Source of the DNA: Antarcticimicrobium sediminis
GTDB taxonomy: Bacteria; Pseudomonadota; Alphaproteobacteria; Rhodobacterales; Rhodobacteraceae
Length of the DNA stretch: 64,000 bases
Direction: 5' to 3'
Assembly (NCBI RefSeq): GCF_004348975.1
Contig: NZ_SMFP01000008.1
Coordinates: 162,048 to 226,047, forward strand
Part shown: positions 37,405-47,612 of the stretch, piece after piece
Layout of the letters: every line of letters begins with the position of its first letter
How positions within the stretch are numbered: the stretch's first letter is position 1
The notes under the pieces: generated by a model
The model's database searches: none
What the model saw: only the letters and a program-made list of their open reading frames with translations
Told to the model about the DNA's origin: nothing
Made by a program: the position numbers and the translations under genes

Positions 37405-38588
37405 CGGATCACACCGCAGGCCTTGCCCGCCGTCGCAAAGGCGCCCAGCGCGCGGTCCAGTTCCGCGCGCGTCAGGGCGGCGTTCATCTGGGTGCGGATG
37501 CGCGCCTGTCCCTCGGGCACCACCGGATAGAAAAAGCCCGAGACATAGACCCCCTCATCAAACAGCCGCGCTGCCATCTCTTGCGCCAGCTTTGCCTCGC
37601 CCAGCATCACCGGCACGATCGGGTGCTCGCCCGGCAGCAGGTCAAACCCCAGCCGGTCCAGCCCGGCGCGCCAATAGGCGGCGTTACCGTGCAGTTGGCG
37701 GCGCAGCGTGGCGCCCTGTTCGATCAGCCCGATTGCTTCGATCCCGGCGGCGACCACGGCAGGGGGTAGCGAATTGGAAAACAGGTAGGGGCGCGAGCGT
37801 TGTCGCAGCAGGTCGATCACCGGTTGCGGCCCGGCGGTATAGCCGCCGATCGCGCCCCCCAGCGCCTTGCCCAGCGTGCCGGTCAAGATGTCCACACTGG
37901 TGCCGAAGTGATCCGGCGTGCCAGCCCCGTTCGGCCCCATGAAGCCGGTGGCGTGGCAATCATCCACCATCATCACCGCGCCGTATTGATCCGCCAGCGT
38001 GCGGATCTCGGGCAGCCGCGCCAGATAGCCGTCCATGCTGAACACCCCGTCGGTGGCGATCATGATATGGCGCGCGCCCGCAGCCCGTGCCGCTTGCAAC
38101 TGCCGCTCCAGATCCGCCATGTCGGAATTGGCATAGCGATAGCGTTTCGCCTTGCACAGCCGGACACCGTCGATGATCGAGGCATGGTTCAGCGCATCCG
38201 AGATGATCGCATCCTCTGGTCCCAGCAGCGGTTCGAACAGCCCGCCATTGGCGTCGAAACAGGCGGCGTAAAGGATCGCATCCTCCATCCCGAGGAAGGC
38301 GGCCAGCCGTTCCTCCAACGCGCGGTGGATGTCCTGCGTGCCACAGATGAACCGCACGCTGGCCATCCCGAATCCCTTGTCGTCCAGCGCCTGTTTGGCC
38401 GCCGCGATCAGGGCCGGGTGATCGGCAAGGCCAAGGTAGTTGTTGGCGCACAGGTTGATCACATGGGCGCCGCCCACATCGATTTCGCCGCCTTGGGCCG
38501 AGATTATCAACCGCTCCCGCTTGTACAGCCCGTCGCGGTCAATTTGGGCCAGGGTTGCAGAGATCTCTTCTAGGAATCGGTCTGACAT
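37401..38588 (-). CDS. kbl: 2-amino-3-ketobutyrate coenzyme A ligase
   Basis: This 395-residue PLP enzyme (alpha-oxoamine synthase family) splits 2-amino-3-oxobutyrate with CoA to give glycine and acetyl-CoA, completing threonine degradation with Tdh. Motifs are [27 protein letters not shown] and the PLP lysine in [23 protein letters not shown] precedes the ATG at 38588. It is downstream of an XRE-cupin regulator gene, with a spacer containing a promoter and inverted repeat. Confidence 0.94.
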   Translation of the reverse strand: MSDRFLEEISATLAQIDRDGLYKRERLIISAQGGEIDVGGAHVINLCANNYLGLADHPALIAAAKQALDDKGFGMASVRFICGTQDIHRALEERLAAFLGMEDAILYAACFDANGGLFEPLLGPEDAIISDALNHASIIDGVRLCKAKRYRYANSDMADLERQLQAARAAGARHIMIATDGVFSMDGYLARLPEIRTLADQYGAVMMVDDCHATGFMGPNGAGTPDHFGTSVDILTGTLGKALGGAIGGYTAGPQPVIDLLRQRSRPYLFSNSLPPAVVAAGIEAIGLIEQGATLRRQLHGNAAYWRAGLDRLGFDLLPGEHPIVPVMLGEAKLAQEMAARLFDEGVYVSGFFYPVVPEGQARIRTQMNAALTRAELDRALGAFATAGKACGVIR

Positions 38589-38640
38589 GGCGCTCTCCTT
38601 GCTAACCAAAAGACTGGCACAGCAATGGGAATGCGTCAAA

Positions 38641-38680
38641 GAAAAAATACAATATAACGGACGTATGTCCGATTTACAGG
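38641..38680 (-). promoter_or_regulatory. kbl promoter with an operator-like repeat in the spacer
   Basis: Read on the minus strand, TGTAAA and TATATT are 16 bases apart, and CGGAC-N4-GTCCG lies between them (38658-38671 on the plus strand). The repeat would be hidden by RNA polymerase, a classic repressor layout. The XRE-cupin regulator encoded just upstream is the obvious candidate ligand. Confidence 0.45.
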
Positions 38681-38698
38681 ATTAGGATGCCGCCTAAC

Positions 38699-39265
38699 TC
38701 AAGCATCCTTGACGATCAGAAACACCCGGGCCGGGCCACCTTCGGCCATGATGGCATGGGCCGTATCGGCGGCATATCGGGCGGTGTCACCTTCCTCCAG
38801 CACATCCTCCGCCGCGCCAGAGGTCACGCGCACGCGCCCCTTCAACACGGTCAACGCCTCTTGCGCGCCACGCTGGTGCGGCTGGCTCACCAGTTTGCCG
38901 TCGCGATCAAATCGGATGTCATAAACCTCATGCTGCCCTGCCTCTTCCGGCGGCGACAGAATGCGGATGTGGCAGCCAGCCCCCATATTGTTGATCTGGG
39001 GCACCGCACCGGCGCGCAGCACGGTGATCTGCTCGGCGCTGCGGTCTTGGTCGAGCAGGCCGGCGAAATCCACCTGCAAGGCACGGGTCAGATTCCACAG
39101 GGTGGCGATGGTGGGGCTGGATTCGCCGCGCTCGATCTGGCTGACCATTGAACGCGATACGCCTGAAAGCCGCGCCACCGCCTCCAGCGAAAGGCCTTTG
39201 TCACGCCGGGCCTGTTTCAGGCGGGCGGGCAGGCGGGACAGGATATCGGCAGCGGTTTCCGTCAT
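38699..39265 (-). CDS. XRE-family regulator with cupin sensor domain
   Basis: This 188-residue regulator has an N-terminal HTH_3 (about 10-65; ARRDKGLSLEAVARLSGVSR then SMVSQIERGESSPTIATLWN) and a C-terminal cupin_2 barrel (about 105-185) with KGRVRVTSGAAEDVLEEGD. Cupin-type XRE proteins sense small metabolites, often amino acids or polyamines. It lies upstream of kbl-tdh on the same strand, so it probably controls threonine degradation in response to threonine, glycine or a related compound; this is inference. The start at 39265 was chosen because the HTH begins soon after it. Confidence 0.87.
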   Translation of the reverse strand: MTETAADILSRLPARLKQARRDKGLSLEAVARLSGVSRSMVSQIERGESSPTIATLWNLTRALQVDFAGLLDQDRSAEQITVLRAGAVPQINNMGAGCHIRILSPPEEAGQHEVYDIRFDRDGKLVSQPHQRGAQEALTVLKGRVRVTSGAAEDVLEEGDTARYAADTAHAIMAEGGPARVFLIVKDA

Positions 39266-39503
39266 GGTGGAATTTGTGACCGGACAGGGTGCGTCTGTCA
39301 ATCCTCCTCCGGTGCTGCCGCTATGCCGCCTCTTATGCTGCCCCCTGCGTTGCCCTCGGTGCCACACCCGGTGCCGCCGTGTGCTGCCGTGTGACCACCC
39401 GGCGCATGGGCTTCATCGCGGCGTTTCGTTACGGAACGTTTCGGCAGACAGCAGCATTCCAGGGCTGCATACTGCGCCAAATTCGAAGACTTGGGAGAGA
39501 TAC

Positions 39504-40679
39504 ATGAGCGACATCGTAATTCTGGACGGTGCCCGCACCGCCATCGGCACTTTTGGCGGCGCGCTGGTCGGCACCCCGCCGATCGAGCTTGGCACCGTGG
39601 CGGCCAAGGCAGCGCTGGAACGCTCTGGCGTTGAAGGCGCACAGATCGGTCATGTGGTGTTCGGCCATGTGATCAACACCGAGCCGCGCGACATGTACTT
39701 GTCGCGGGTGGTCGCGATGCAGGCGGGCGTTCCCAGCGGCACGCCGGCGATGAACGTCAACCGCCTTTGCGGATCTGGCGCGCAAGCCATTGTCTCCGCC
39801 GTTCAATCCCTGATGCTGGGCGATGCGGAATTTGCGCTGGCCGGCGGTGCCGAATGCATGTCGCGCAGCCCCTTCATCATGCCGCAGGCGCGCTGGGGTG
39901 CGAAAATGGGCGATGTGAAATCGCTCGACATGATGCTGGGCACGCTGAACTGCCCGTTCGGCAACGGTCATATGGGCGTCACCGCCGAGAACGTCGCCGA
40001 AGAGCATGGCATCAGCCGCGAAGCACAGGACGCCTTTGCGCTGGAAAGCCAGCTTCGCGCCGCCCGCGCCATCGAGGCCGGATATTTTGACGCCGAGATC
40101 GTGCCGGTTGAAGTCAAGGTCAAGCGCGACATGGTCGAATTCAAGGTGGACGAGCACCTGAAACAGACCACGGCCGAGGCATTGGCGGGGCTGCGTCCGG
40201 TGTTCAAGAAGGACGGCACCGTCACCGCCGGCAATGCCAGCGGCATCAACGATGGTGGCTCGGCGGTGGTGCTGGCCACGGCTGCAGCAGCCGAACATGC
40301 CGGGCTGAAGCCCAAGGCGCGCGTGTTGGGTTATGCCCATGCCGGTGTTCGCCCCGAGGTGATGGGCGTTGGCCCGATCCCGGCTGTGCGCAACCTGTTG
40401 GCGCGGACCGGGCTTTCGGTCAGCGACTTTGACGTGATCGAAAGCAACGAAGCCTTCGCCGCCCAAGCGCTGGCAGTCGGCAACGAGCTTGGCTTTGACC
40501 CGGCCAAGGTGAACCCCAATGGCGGCGCCATCGCGCTGGGCCATCCGGTTGGCGCCACTGGCTCGCTGCTCACCGTCAAGGCGATGTACGAGTTGGAACG
40601 CACCGGCGGCAAACGCGCATTGATCACCATGTGCATCGGCGGCGGTCAGGGCATCGCGCTGGCAATCGAGCGGATCTGA
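39504..40679 (+). CDS. Acetyl-CoA C-acetyltransferase / beta-ketothiolase (BktB-like)
   Basis: This 391-residue thiolase has the nucleophile Cys89 in NVNRLCGSGAQAIVSA, the histidine in NPNGGAIALGHPVGATG and the second cysteine in MCIGGGQGIALAIE. The NRLCGSG form resembles BktB and beta-ketoadipyl-CoA thiolases more than the PhaA form (NKVCGSG). It could condense or cleave acetyl-CoA units in PHB or fatty-acid metabolism. The frame extends upstream, but GGGAGAG before ATG 39504 and the family start MSDIVILDGARTAIGTF fix the start. It is divergent from the XRE regulator. Confidence 0.9.
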   Translation: MSDIVILDGARTAIGTFGGALVGTPPIELGTVAAKAALERSGVEGAQIGHVVFGHVINTEPRDMYLSRVVAMQAGVPSGTPAMNVNRLCGSGAQAIVSAVQSLMLGDAEFALAGGAECMSRSPFIMPQARWGAKMGDVKSLDMMLGTLNCPFGNGHMGVTAENVAEEHGISREAQDAFALESQLRAARAIEAGYFDAEIVPVEVKVKRDMVEFKVDEHLKQTTAEALAGLRPVFKKDGTVTAGNASGINDGGSAVVLATAAAAEHAGLKPKARVLGYAHAGVRPEVMGVGPIPAVRNLLARTGLSVSDFDVIESNEAFAAQALAVGNELGFDPAKVNPNGGAIALGHPVGATGSLLTVKAMYELERTGGKRALITMCIGGGQGIALAIERI

Positions 40680-40682
40680 TTG

Positions 40683-40727
40683 CTTCGGGGGGAGCGATGG
40701 GTGTTATGCCCAACGCTCCCCCCGAAG
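40683..40727 (+). repeat. Perfect 14-bp inverted repeat after the thiolase gene
   Basis: CTTCGGGGGGAGCG pairs perfectly with CGCTCCCCCCGAAG around a 17-base loop that can itself form TGGG/CCCA. No U-run follows, so it may protect the mRNA 3' end and not terminate. Confidence 0.6.
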
Positions 40728-40763
40728 ACATTTACAGTCTGAACAGCGGCTGAAAAGAGACTG

Positions 40764-40794
40764 GGCGCGACGCAACATCTGCGGCGCGCCTTTT
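40764..40794 (+). terminator. Rho-independent terminator after the thiolase gene
   Basis: GGCGCGACGCA pairs with TGCGGCGCGCC (one mismatch) around ACATC and is followed by TTTT. Confidence 0.7.
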
Positions 40795-40809
40795 CATTGG
40801 GAAGTGGTC

Positions 40810-42345
40810 TTAGACTAGTAGAAGGACCGCAACCGTCGCCGCCGCTGCGCCCAGCACCAGACCCAGAAATCCAGCCCCAAGGATCGCGCCGCGATTGCTT
40901 TTGGGGCGTTGATCGCCGTCATGGGTCTGGGCGATCAGCGCGGATTCGACCAGACCGGGCAGGCGGGGACCAAAGCGCGACAACACCCGCGCGGTCTTGA
41001 ACAGGTCGGACAGAACCGCGCGCGGGCCGATCGACTGCTTGATGTAATCCTCGACCACCGGGCGGGCGGCCTGCCAGATATTGATCTGCGGGTCGAGCGA
41101 GCGCGAAACCCCCTCGACCACCACCATGGTGCGTTGCAGCAGGATCAGCTCGGTCCGGGTTTCCATGCCAAAGCGTTCGGTCACCTCGAACAGATAGGAC
41201 AGCAGCCGCCCCATGGAGATATGGGTGGCGTCCATGCCGAAGATCGGCTCGCCCACCGCGCGCAGCGCCCGGGCAAATTCCTCGACATCGCGGTCGGCAG
41301 GGACATAGCCTGCCTCGAAATGCACCTCGGCCACGCGTTTATAGTCGCGCTGGATGAAGCCATAAAGAATCTCGGCATAGACCCGGCGGGTATATTCGTC
41401 GATATGGCCCATGATCCCGAAGTCATAGGCGATGATGTCACCATCGGTCGCGACCTTAAGATTGCCCTGATGCATGTCGGCGTGAAAGAAGCCGTCGCGC
41501 AGCGCATGTTTCAGGAACAGTTGCAGCACCCGCTCGGCAAGCTCGGCGCGATCAAGTCCGGCCGCGTCGATGGCGTCATTGTCGCCCAGTGGCATGCCGT
41601 CGGCCCAGTCCAGCGTCATCACGCGGCGCGCGGAATAGTTCCACAGGATCGCGGGCAGGCGAAAGCCGGCATCCTCGCCGGTATTGGCGGCGAATTCAGA
41701 CGCCGCAGAGCTTTCCAGCCGCAGGTCCAGCTCGCCGCGCACGACACCGTCGAAATGGGTGATGACCTCCATCGGGCGCAACCGCCGCGCGCCCGGTGCG
41801 AACAGATCGACAATGCGGGCGGCAAAGTAAAAGGCGTCGATGTCGCGACGGAAGGCGCGCTCGATCCCCGGGCGCAGCACCTTGACCGCCACGTCTTGCC
41901 CGGTCTCGGCCAGCCGCGCCCGATGCACCTGCGCGATAGAGGCGGCGGCGATCGGTTCGGAGAATTCGGAAAAGATCTCTTCGACCGGGCGCCCCAGCTC
42001 ACGCTCGACCTCGGCCTTGGCCACATCGCGAGAGAACGGCGGCAGCTTGTCCTGCAGCACGCGAAGCTGTTGCGCCAGATCGCCGCCCACCACGTCGGGA
42101 CGGGTCGAGAGCACCTGGCCGAACTTGATATAGGCGGGGCCAAGTGCGGTCAGCGCGCGGGTCGCCGGTGGCATCGCGGGATCGCCCTTGTAGCCCAGCC
42201 ACATGAAGGGCTTGCCCAGACCATGGGCGAGGATGCGCAGCGCGCGCGGGGCCTCGAATGCGTCGAGCACCACGCCCATGGCGCCGGTCCGCTCCAGCGT
42301 CGCGCCGGTGCGAATCAGCCGCCAGATGTTGTGCGGCCCCCTCAC
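40810..42345 (-). CDS. ubiB: Ubiquinone biosynthesis kinase-like protein UbiB
   Basis: This 511-residue ADCK/ABC1-family protein supports ubiquinone synthesis. The KxGQ motif is in [18 protein letters not shown]; the A-rich loop is [21 protein letters not shown] and [10 protein letters not shown] carry catalytic-type residues. A C-terminal hydrophobic helix (about 490-511) anchors it to the membrane. The start is a GTG at 42345 overlapping the ubiE stop as GTGA, so translation is coupled. Confidence 0.93.
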   Translation of the reverse strand: MRGPHNIWRLIRTGATLERTGAMGVVLDAFEAPRALRILAHGLGKPFMWLGYKGDPAMPPATRALTALGPAYIKFGQVLSTRPDVVGGDLAQQLRVLQDKLPPFSRDVAKAEVERELGRPVEEIFSEFSEPIAAASIAQVHRARLAETGQDVAVKVLRPGIERAFRRDIDAFYFAARIVDLFAPGARRLRPMEVITHFDGVVRGELDLRLESSAASEFAANTGEDAGFRLPAILWNYSARRVMTLDWADGMPLGDNDAIDAAGLDRAELAERVLQLFLKHALRDGFFHADMHQGNLKVATDGDIIAYDFGIMGHIDEYTRRVYAEILYGFIQRDYKRVAEVHFEAGYVPADRDVEEFARALRAVGEPIFGMDATHISMGRLLSYLFEVTERFGMETRTELILLQRTMVVVEGVSRSLDPQINIWQAARPVVEDYIKQSIGPRAVLSDLFKTARVLSRFGPRLPGLVESALIAQTHDGDQRPKSNRGAILGAGFLGLVLGAAAATVAVLLLV

Positions 42346-43094
42346 AGTTTCCAGCCCGAATGCAGCGCCGCGATGCCCAGCGACAGGTTGCGGTATTTCG
42401 CGTTGTCAAAGCCGGCGGCACGGATCATCGCCAGGAACGTCTCCTGATCGGGGAATTTGCGGATCGATTCGACCAGATACTGATAGCTGTCGTGGTCATT
42501 GGCGATCAGTTTGCCCATCCGCGGAATCACGTTGAAGCTGTAAAGGTCGTAAAGCTTTTGCATCCCGGCGTTGGGAAGCTGGCTGAACTCCAGCACCATC
42601 AGCCGGCCACCGGGTTTCAGCACGCGATAGGCTTCGGCCAGCGCATCGGCGGGGCGGGTCACGTTGCGGATGCCAAAGCTGATCGTATAGACATCGAAGG
42701 TATTGTCGGCAAAGGGCAGCGCCATGGCGTCCCCCACCACCCAATCAAGGCTTTCGACCATCTGGTCGGCCTCGGCCCGCTTGCGCCCCTCGACCAGCAT
42801 CGGTTCGGTCAGATCCAGAACGGTGGCATGGCCGTGGCCCGCGCGTTTGAGAAAGCGGAACGAGATGTCGCCGGTGCCCCCGGCCACGTCCAGCAGGGTC
42901 TGCCCCGGACGCGGTGCCAGCCAATCCATCATCGCGTCCTTCCAGACGCGGTGGATGCCCATGCTCATCACATCGTTCATAATGTCGTATTTCGAGGCGA
43001 CCGAATTGAACACGCCTTGCACGCGCCCGGCCTTTTCGTCCTCGGGTACGGTCTGAAATCCGAAATGGGTGGTCTTGTCCGTCTGGTCTGCCAT
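42342..43094 (-). CDS. ubiE: Demethylubiquinone/demethylmenaquinone C-methyltransferase
   Basis: This 250-residue methyltransferase adds the C-methyl group in quinone synthesis. SAM motif I is [16 protein letters not shown]; the UbiE signatures [18 protein letters not shown] and [26 protein letters not shown] are clear. The C-terminus ends [11 protein letters not shown], normal for the family. ATG 43094 was chosen over a much longer upstream frame. It is coupled to ubiB and divergent from mutM. Confidence 0.95.
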   Translation of the reverse strand: MADQTDKTTHFGFQTVPEDEKAGRVQGVFNSVASKYDIMNDVMSMGIHRVWKDAMMDWLAPRPGQTLLDVAGGTGDISFRFLKRAGHGHATVLDLTEPMLVEGRKRAEADQMVESLDWVVGDAMALPFADNTFDVYTISFGIRNVTRPADALAEAYRVLKPGGRLMVLEFSQLPNAGMQKLYDLYSFNVIPRMGKLIANDHDSYQYLVESIRKFPDQETFLAMIRAAGFDNAKYRNLSLGIAALHSGWKL

Positions 43095-43181
43095 GGGGTC
43101 TTGCCGTTCCTTGCGATCCGCCCTTGTTATAGGGCGCACACGGGCAGGCACAATGCGGCCCGGTGATTGAGGAGCGCCAAG

Positions 43182-44033
43182 ATGCCCGAATTGCCCGAGG
43201 TTGAGACAGTCCGTCGCGGGCTGGCCCCCGCGATGGAGGGGCAGGTGATCGCCAAGGCCGAGGTCAACCGCCCCGATTTGCGCTGGCCGTTCCCGGACCG
43301 GATGGCCGAGCGGCTGACCGGGTGCCGGGTGCTGCAGCTTCGGCGGCGGGCGAAATACCTGCTTTGCGATCTCGACAGTGGGGAAACGCTGCTGATCCAT
43401 CTGGGCATGTCGGGGCGGATGACGGTGTCAGGCGATCCCTTGGGCCGGTTCGTGCATGACCACCCGGCGCGCCAGAAACACGATCACGTCATCTTTCACA
43501 TGGGCAACGGTGCGCGCGTTACCTTCAATGACCCACGCCGGTTCGGGGCGATGGATCTGATGCCCACGACCGGGGCCGAGGCGCATAAGTTGCTCAGCGC
43601 CCTGGGGCCAGAGCCGCTGGGCAATGAATTCGACGAGGCCTATCTGGTCGCCGCCTTGCGGGGAAAGAACACGCCGGTGAAATCCGCGCTCTTGGATCAG
43701 GGAATCATTGCCGGTCTGGGCAATATCTATGTCTGCGAGGCCTTGTTTCACAGCAAAATATCGCCCTTGCGCAAGGCGGGCCAGATTGCCGCGCCGCGCG
43801 TCGCAACACTGGTTCCGGCGATCCGAAACGTGCTGGAACGGGCGATTGCGGCGGGCGGGTCATCGCTCAAGGATTTCCGCCAAGCTGATGGAGAGCTTGG
43901 GTATTTTCAGCACTCCTTTGACGTCTACGGGCGCGAGGGGGACCCGTGTCGAACCCCGGGATGCACCGCGACGATCCACCGCAAGGTGCAGGCCGGGCGG
44001 TCGACCTTCTATTGCCCGACCTGCCAAAGATAG
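43182..44033 (+). CDS. mutM: Formamidopyrimidine-DNA glycosylase
   Basis: This 283-residue DNA repair enzyme removes 8-oxoguanine and nicks the abasic site. The N-terminal catalytic proline is in [13 protein letters not shown], so the start must be at 43182, where GAGGAG is also present. The H2TH region includes [12 protein letters not shown], and the C-terminal zinc finger uses CRTPGC then CPTCQR. The length is normal. It is divergent from ubiE. Confidence 0.96.
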   Translation: MPELPEVETVRRGLAPAMEGQVIAKAEVNRPDLRWPFPDRMAERLTGCRVLQLRRRAKYLLCDLDSGETLLIHLGMSGRMTVSGDPLGRFVHDHPARQKHDHVIFHMGNGARVTFNDPRRFGAMDLMPTTGAEAHKLLSALGPEPLGNEFDEAYLVAALRGKNTPVKSALLDQGIIAGLGNIYVCEALFHSKISPLRKAGQIAAPRVATLVPAIRNVLERAIAAGGSSLKDFRQADGELGYFQHSFDVYGREGDPCRTPGCTATIHRKVQAGRSTFYCPTCQR

Positions 44034-44099
44034 CTTGAACCGGCGCGCGCGCATGGTAAGGAATCGCACCTGACAGCAACTAGCGAAAGCGGAATGCCC

Positions 44100-44876
44100 A
44101 TGGCCTTCGAGACGATCAACGTCGAAGTGGACGACCACGTCGCCCTAATTAAGCTGAACCGCCCCGAGGCTTTGAACGCCCTGAACAACCAGCTCTTGGG
44201 AGAGCTGTGCACCGCGCTGGAAGAGGCGGACGCCAACGACAAGGTGCGCTGCATCGTCATTACCGGCTCGGAAAAGGCGTTTGCCGCCGGTGCCGACATC
44301 AAGGAGATGTCGGAGAAAAGCTTTGTCGACGTCTTTAGCGAAAACCTGTTCGCCGGCGCGATTGACTGCCTGGCGGGCACCCGCAAGCCGATCATCGCCG
44401 CCGTCGCGGGCTATGCACTGGGCGGCGGCTGCGAAGTGGCGATGGCCTGCGATTTCATCATCGCCGCCGAGACCGCCAAGTTCGGCCAGCCCGAAATCAA
44501 TCTGGGTGTGATCGCCGGTATGGGCGGTACCCAGCGTCTGACCCGTGCGGTGGGCAAGTCCAAGGCGATGGACATGAACCTGACCGGGCGTTTCATGGAT
44601 GCCGAAGAGGCCGAGCGCGCCGGTCTGGTGAGTCGCGTCGTTCCAGCCAAGAAACTGCTGGAAGAGGCGATGGGCGCGGCGCAGAAGATCGCCGAGAAAT
44701 CCCGGCCTTCGACACTGGCCGCGAAAGAGGCGGTGAACCGCAGTTATGAGCTGACCCTCTCCGAAGGGCTGTTGTTCGAGCGTCGCGTGTTCCACTCGAT
44801 GTTCGCCACCGAGGACCAAAAGGAAGGCATGGGTGCCTTCCTCGAAAAACGGCAGCCACAGTTCCGCGACAAATAA
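44100..44876 (+). CDS. Enoyl-CoA hydratase
   Basis: This 258-residue crotonase-fold enzyme hydrates 2-enoyl-CoA in fatty-acid oxidation. The oxyanion-hole motifs are [10 protein letters not shown] and [17 protein letters not shown]; the catalytic glutamates are in [17 protein letters not shown]. The ATG at 44100 was preferred to one at 44094 because CGGAA then falls at a workable distance. It follows mutM with a 66-bp gap. Confidence 0.93.
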   Translation: MAFETINVEVDDHVALIKLNRPEALNALNNQLLGELCTALEEADANDKVRCIVITGSEKAFAAGADIKEMSEKSFVDVFSENLFAGAIDCLAGTRKPIIAAVAGYALGGGCEVAMACDFIIAAETAKFGQPEINLGVIAGMGGTQRLTRAVGKSKAMDMNLTGRFMDAEEAERAGLVSRVVPAKKLLEEAMGAAQKIAEKSRPSTLAAKEAVNRSYELTLSEGLLFERRVFHSMFATEDQKEGMGAFLEKRQPQFRDK

Positions 44877-45161
44877 GGTCGCGCCCGGCGCCGGCCTGTG
44901 TCCTGTCGGGGCGCAGGGCGGCGCGTGTAATGCGACAACGACAAAGGGCGTGCCGAAATGGCGCGCCCTTTGGTGCAATGGCCCCGGCGCGCATTTTCCG
45001 GTTGGCAAAGCCCGCCAACTTGGATAGTGAGCGCCGCTATACATGCGCGTGCGGCCCGCTCAGGCCAGAATCACATCCCCGGCAAGATTTGGGGGATGTC
45101 GGGGCTGGGTCCGGCTGTGCGCTTTTCGACATAAACCGAATCCGAAAGAGGTCAGACCCAA

Positions 45162-45425
45162 ATGGCAAATTCGCCCCAAGCCAAGAAACGCGCCCGCCAG
45201 AACGAGAATCGCTTTGCCATCAACAAGGCACGCCGGTCGCGGATTCGCACCTATCTGCGCGCTGTCGAAGAGGCGATCGCCTCGGGTGACAAAGATGCCG
45301 CACAATCCGCCCTGCGCGCGGCTCAGCCCGAATTGATGCGCGGCGTTACCAAAGGCGTGTTCCACAAGAACACCGCTGCCCGGAAAATATCCCGCCTGTC
45401 GTCCCGCGTTAAAGCGCTGGGCTGA
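45162..45425 (+). CDS. rpsT: 30S ribosomal protein S20
   Basis: This 87-residue basic helical protein binds the 5' domain and h44 of 16S rRNA. It starts [20 protein letters not shown] and ends [11 protein letters not shown], typical of S20. It stands alone, with a 285-bp upstream spacer and a strong terminator. It lies before dnaA, an arrangement seen in several alphaproteobacteria. Confidence 0.97.
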   Translation: MANSPQAKKRARQNENRFAINKARRSRIRTYLRAVEEAIASGDKDAAQSALRAAQPELMRGVTKGVFHKNTAARKISRLSSRVKALG

Positions 45426-45460
45426 AGCGAGCGACCAACAACCTAAAATTGTTTGCTGTT

Positions 45461-45487
45461 AAGGCGTTGCGGTTCGCAACGCCTTTT
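45461..45487 (+). terminator. Rho-independent terminator after rpsT
   Basis: AAGGCGTTGCG pairs perfectly with CGCAACGCCTT around GTT and runs into TTTT. Confidence 0.85.
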
Positions 45488-45957
45488 CGCGTTCTGGCAA
45501 GGGGCTGAGTCTTTCCGCAGGTGCGAGAGATTCTTTGTCAGGAAACTCCGAGTCAACATCAGAGTTTCATTGCCGCTCGGCGCCGCCTCTTGCTATCTCT
45601 ACCCATGCGATTCACTCGCTTGGGGGGACAGGCGGCTTTCGGATCGGACCGATGGGATCGGGACGTTTCGGAGCATTTCCGGGGGAATGGGGAACCATTC
45701 CTGACGGACTGCTGTGTGACAGCTTTTTGCTGCGCGGCCCTGTCATGACAAAGAGTGCATAGCGGCGCTGAGGCGGTAGCCCGTCTTATGGTAAGTTGGT
45801 TCTGGTTTTTATTGCGCTGCGATGCTGCCCCGTTTGGGGTGGCGCCTGTCGGATGGGCGACAGGCGCACGATGGTCTTGTGTGTGAATCTCGCCGGGGAA
45901 ACCCGGTCAATGAAAAGGAACAGGCCGTAAGGCCGCGGACACGGGACATGACGCTGG
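45488..45957. other. 470-bp non-coding region upstream of dnaA
   Basis: No supported gene is seen. I looked for DnaA boxes (TTATNCACA on either strand) and found none, so an origin here is not supported. The last 130 bp could form leader hairpins: GCGCCTGTC with GACAGGCGC around 45841-45870 and CCGG/CCGG near 45892. The dnaA promoter should be in this region, but no single clear -35/-10 pair stands out. Confidence 0.5.
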
Positions 45958-47406
45958 ATGACGCAAGACAAATGGGGACAGCTCAGACAACGTCTTCTGA
46001 AGACGGTTGGACAGAACAATTTCAAGACTTGGATCGAGCCGCTGGAATTCGCCGAGCTTCAGGATGGAGTCGCGGTATTCAACGTGCCGACGACCTTCGT
46101 GGGAAATTACGTCAACCAGAACTTTTCTGACCTGATTCTGTACGAGCTGAGCTCCTCGGGCGAAACGGTGCAGCGGGTGACCTTTCGGGTTGCTGCAAAT
46201 TCCGGCACGCGCCCGGCGCGCAAGCCGGTCGCCGTCAATGCCACAGCCAAGACCGCGACCAAGACCGCTGCCAAGGTCCCTGCCGGCACGACGAGTTCTG
46301 CTCAGGGTCGGACCGGTTCGGCTTCGGCTCCCGCCAGTGACGATGCGAATGGCCTGACCGAGGCGCTTCAGGCGGCGCCGCTGGATGCGCGGTTCACCTT
46401 TGATGCCTTCGTCGTCGGCAAGCCGAACGAGCTGGCCCATGCCGCCGCGCGCCGCGTCAGCGAAGGCGGCCCGGTCACCTTCAATCCGCTGGTGCTGTAT
46501 GGCGGCGTCGGTCTGGGTAAAACCCACCTGATGCACGCCATCGCTTGGGAATTGCGCGCCAGACGGCCTGAATTGAACGTGCTCTACCTCTCTGCCGAAC
46601 AGTTCATGTACCGCTTTGTGCAGGCGCTGCGCGAACGCAAGATGATGGATTTCAAGCACCTGTTCCGCTCGGTCGATGTGCTGATGGTCGATGACGTGCA
46701 GTTCATCGCTGGCAAGGATTCCACACAAGAGGAATTCTTTCATACCTTCAATGCGTTGGTGGACCAGAACAAGCAGATTATCATCTCTGCCGACCGCGCC
46801 CCGGGCGAAATCAAGGATCTTGAGGATCGCGTGAGATCGCGCCTGCAATGCGGCTTGGTGGTGGATCTTCACCCCACCGATTACGAGCTGCGACTGGGCA
46901 TTCTGCAAAGCAAGCAGCAGCAGTATCGCCACACCTATCCCGATCTGCAGATCGCCGACGGGGTGCTGGAATTTCTTGCCCACCGGATCAGCACCAACGT
47001 GCGCGTGCTGGAAGGGGCGCTGACCCGTCTGTTCGCCTTCGCCTCGCTTGTCGGGCGCGAAATCGACATGGAGCTGACGCAGGATTGTCTGGCCGATGTT
47101 CTGCGGGCCTCCGAGCGCAAGATTTCCATCGAGGAGATTCAGCGCCGGGTTTCGGATTACTACAATATCCGCTTCAGCGATATTATCGGGCCCAAGCGGG
47201 TGCGCTCCTATGCCCGGCCACGTCAGGTGGCGATGTACCTGTGCAAGCAGCTTACCAGCCGCTCGCTGCCCGAAATCGGGCGCCGTTTTGGCGGGCGCGA
47301 CCACACCACGGTCATGCATGGGGTGCGCCGCATTGAAGAGCTGAAGGTGACCGACGGACAGATCGCCGAGGATGTGGAGATGCTGCGCCGCGCGCTTGAA
47401 GCGTGA
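45958..47406 (+). CDS. dnaA: Chromosomal replication initiator protein DnaA
   Basis: This 482-residue AAA+ protein binds DnaA boxes and opens the origin. The N-terminal domain starts MTQDKWGQLRQRLLKTVGQN; an Ala/Thr-rich linker (about 85-130) follows; Walker A is GGVGLGKTHLMHA, Walker B VLMVDDVQF; and the C-terminal helix-turn-helix has RRFGGRDHTTVMHGVRRIEEL. It is followed by dnaN, recF and gyrB in the same direction. The start is supported by family alignment, though the Shine-Dalgarno is weak. Confidence 0.96.
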   Translation: MTQDKWGQLRQRLLKTVGQNNFKTWIEPLEFAELQDGVAVFNVPTTFVGNYVNQNFSDLILYELSSSGETVQRVTFRVAANSGTRPARKPVAVNATAKTATKTAAKVPAGTTSSAQGRTGSASAPASDDANGLTEALQAAPLDARFTFDAFVVGKPNELAHAAARRVSEGGPVTFNPLVLYGGVGLGKTHLMHAIAWELRARRPELNVLYLSAEQFMYRFVQALRERKMMDFKHLFRSVDVLMVDDVQFIAGKDSTQEEFFHTFNALVDQNKQIIISADRAPGEIKDLEDRVRSRLQCGLVVDLHPTDYELRLGILQSKQQQYRHTYPDLQIADGVLEFLAHRISTNVRVLEGALTRLFAFASLVGREIDMELTQDCLADVLRASERKISIEEIQRRVSDYYNIRFSDIIGPKRVRSYARPRQVAMYLCKQLTSRSLPEIGRRFGGRDHTTVMHGVRRIEELKVTDGQIAEDVEMLRRALEA

Positions 47407-47552
47407 GGCGGCGTGGCAGCCAGAGCAGATCCGGTGCGCAGGGCCGCGCCGGAATGCCGGGCAAAGGGGTGACGTTTGCGTTCGGATGCTGACTGAGCGG
47501 CCCTTGGGGCCTTGACGTCCCGCGCATTCCGGCAGAAAAATCCATAAAAAAC

Positions 47553-47580
47553 TTGTGCAGCAGGGGCAAACAGCTAGTGT
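47553..47580 (+). promoter_or_regulatory. Possible dnaN promoter
   Basis: TTGTGC (47553-47558) and TAGTGT (47575-47580) are 16 bases apart in the dnaA-dnaN spacer, 33 bp before the dnaN start. The match to sigma-70 is moderate. Confidence 0.3.
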
Positions 47581-47612
47581 GCCCTTCCCGGCAGTTGCGG
47601 AGGGTTAGGGAC

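Noticed and set aside
38961..39503. N-terminal extension of the thiolase
   Set aside because: It is antisense to the XRE-cupin regulator, and the Shine-Dalgarno before 39504 marks the thiolase start.
45488..45957. Chromosomal origin next to dnaA
   Set aside because: No DnaA boxes, no AT-rich unwinding element and no repeats of the expected kind were seen.
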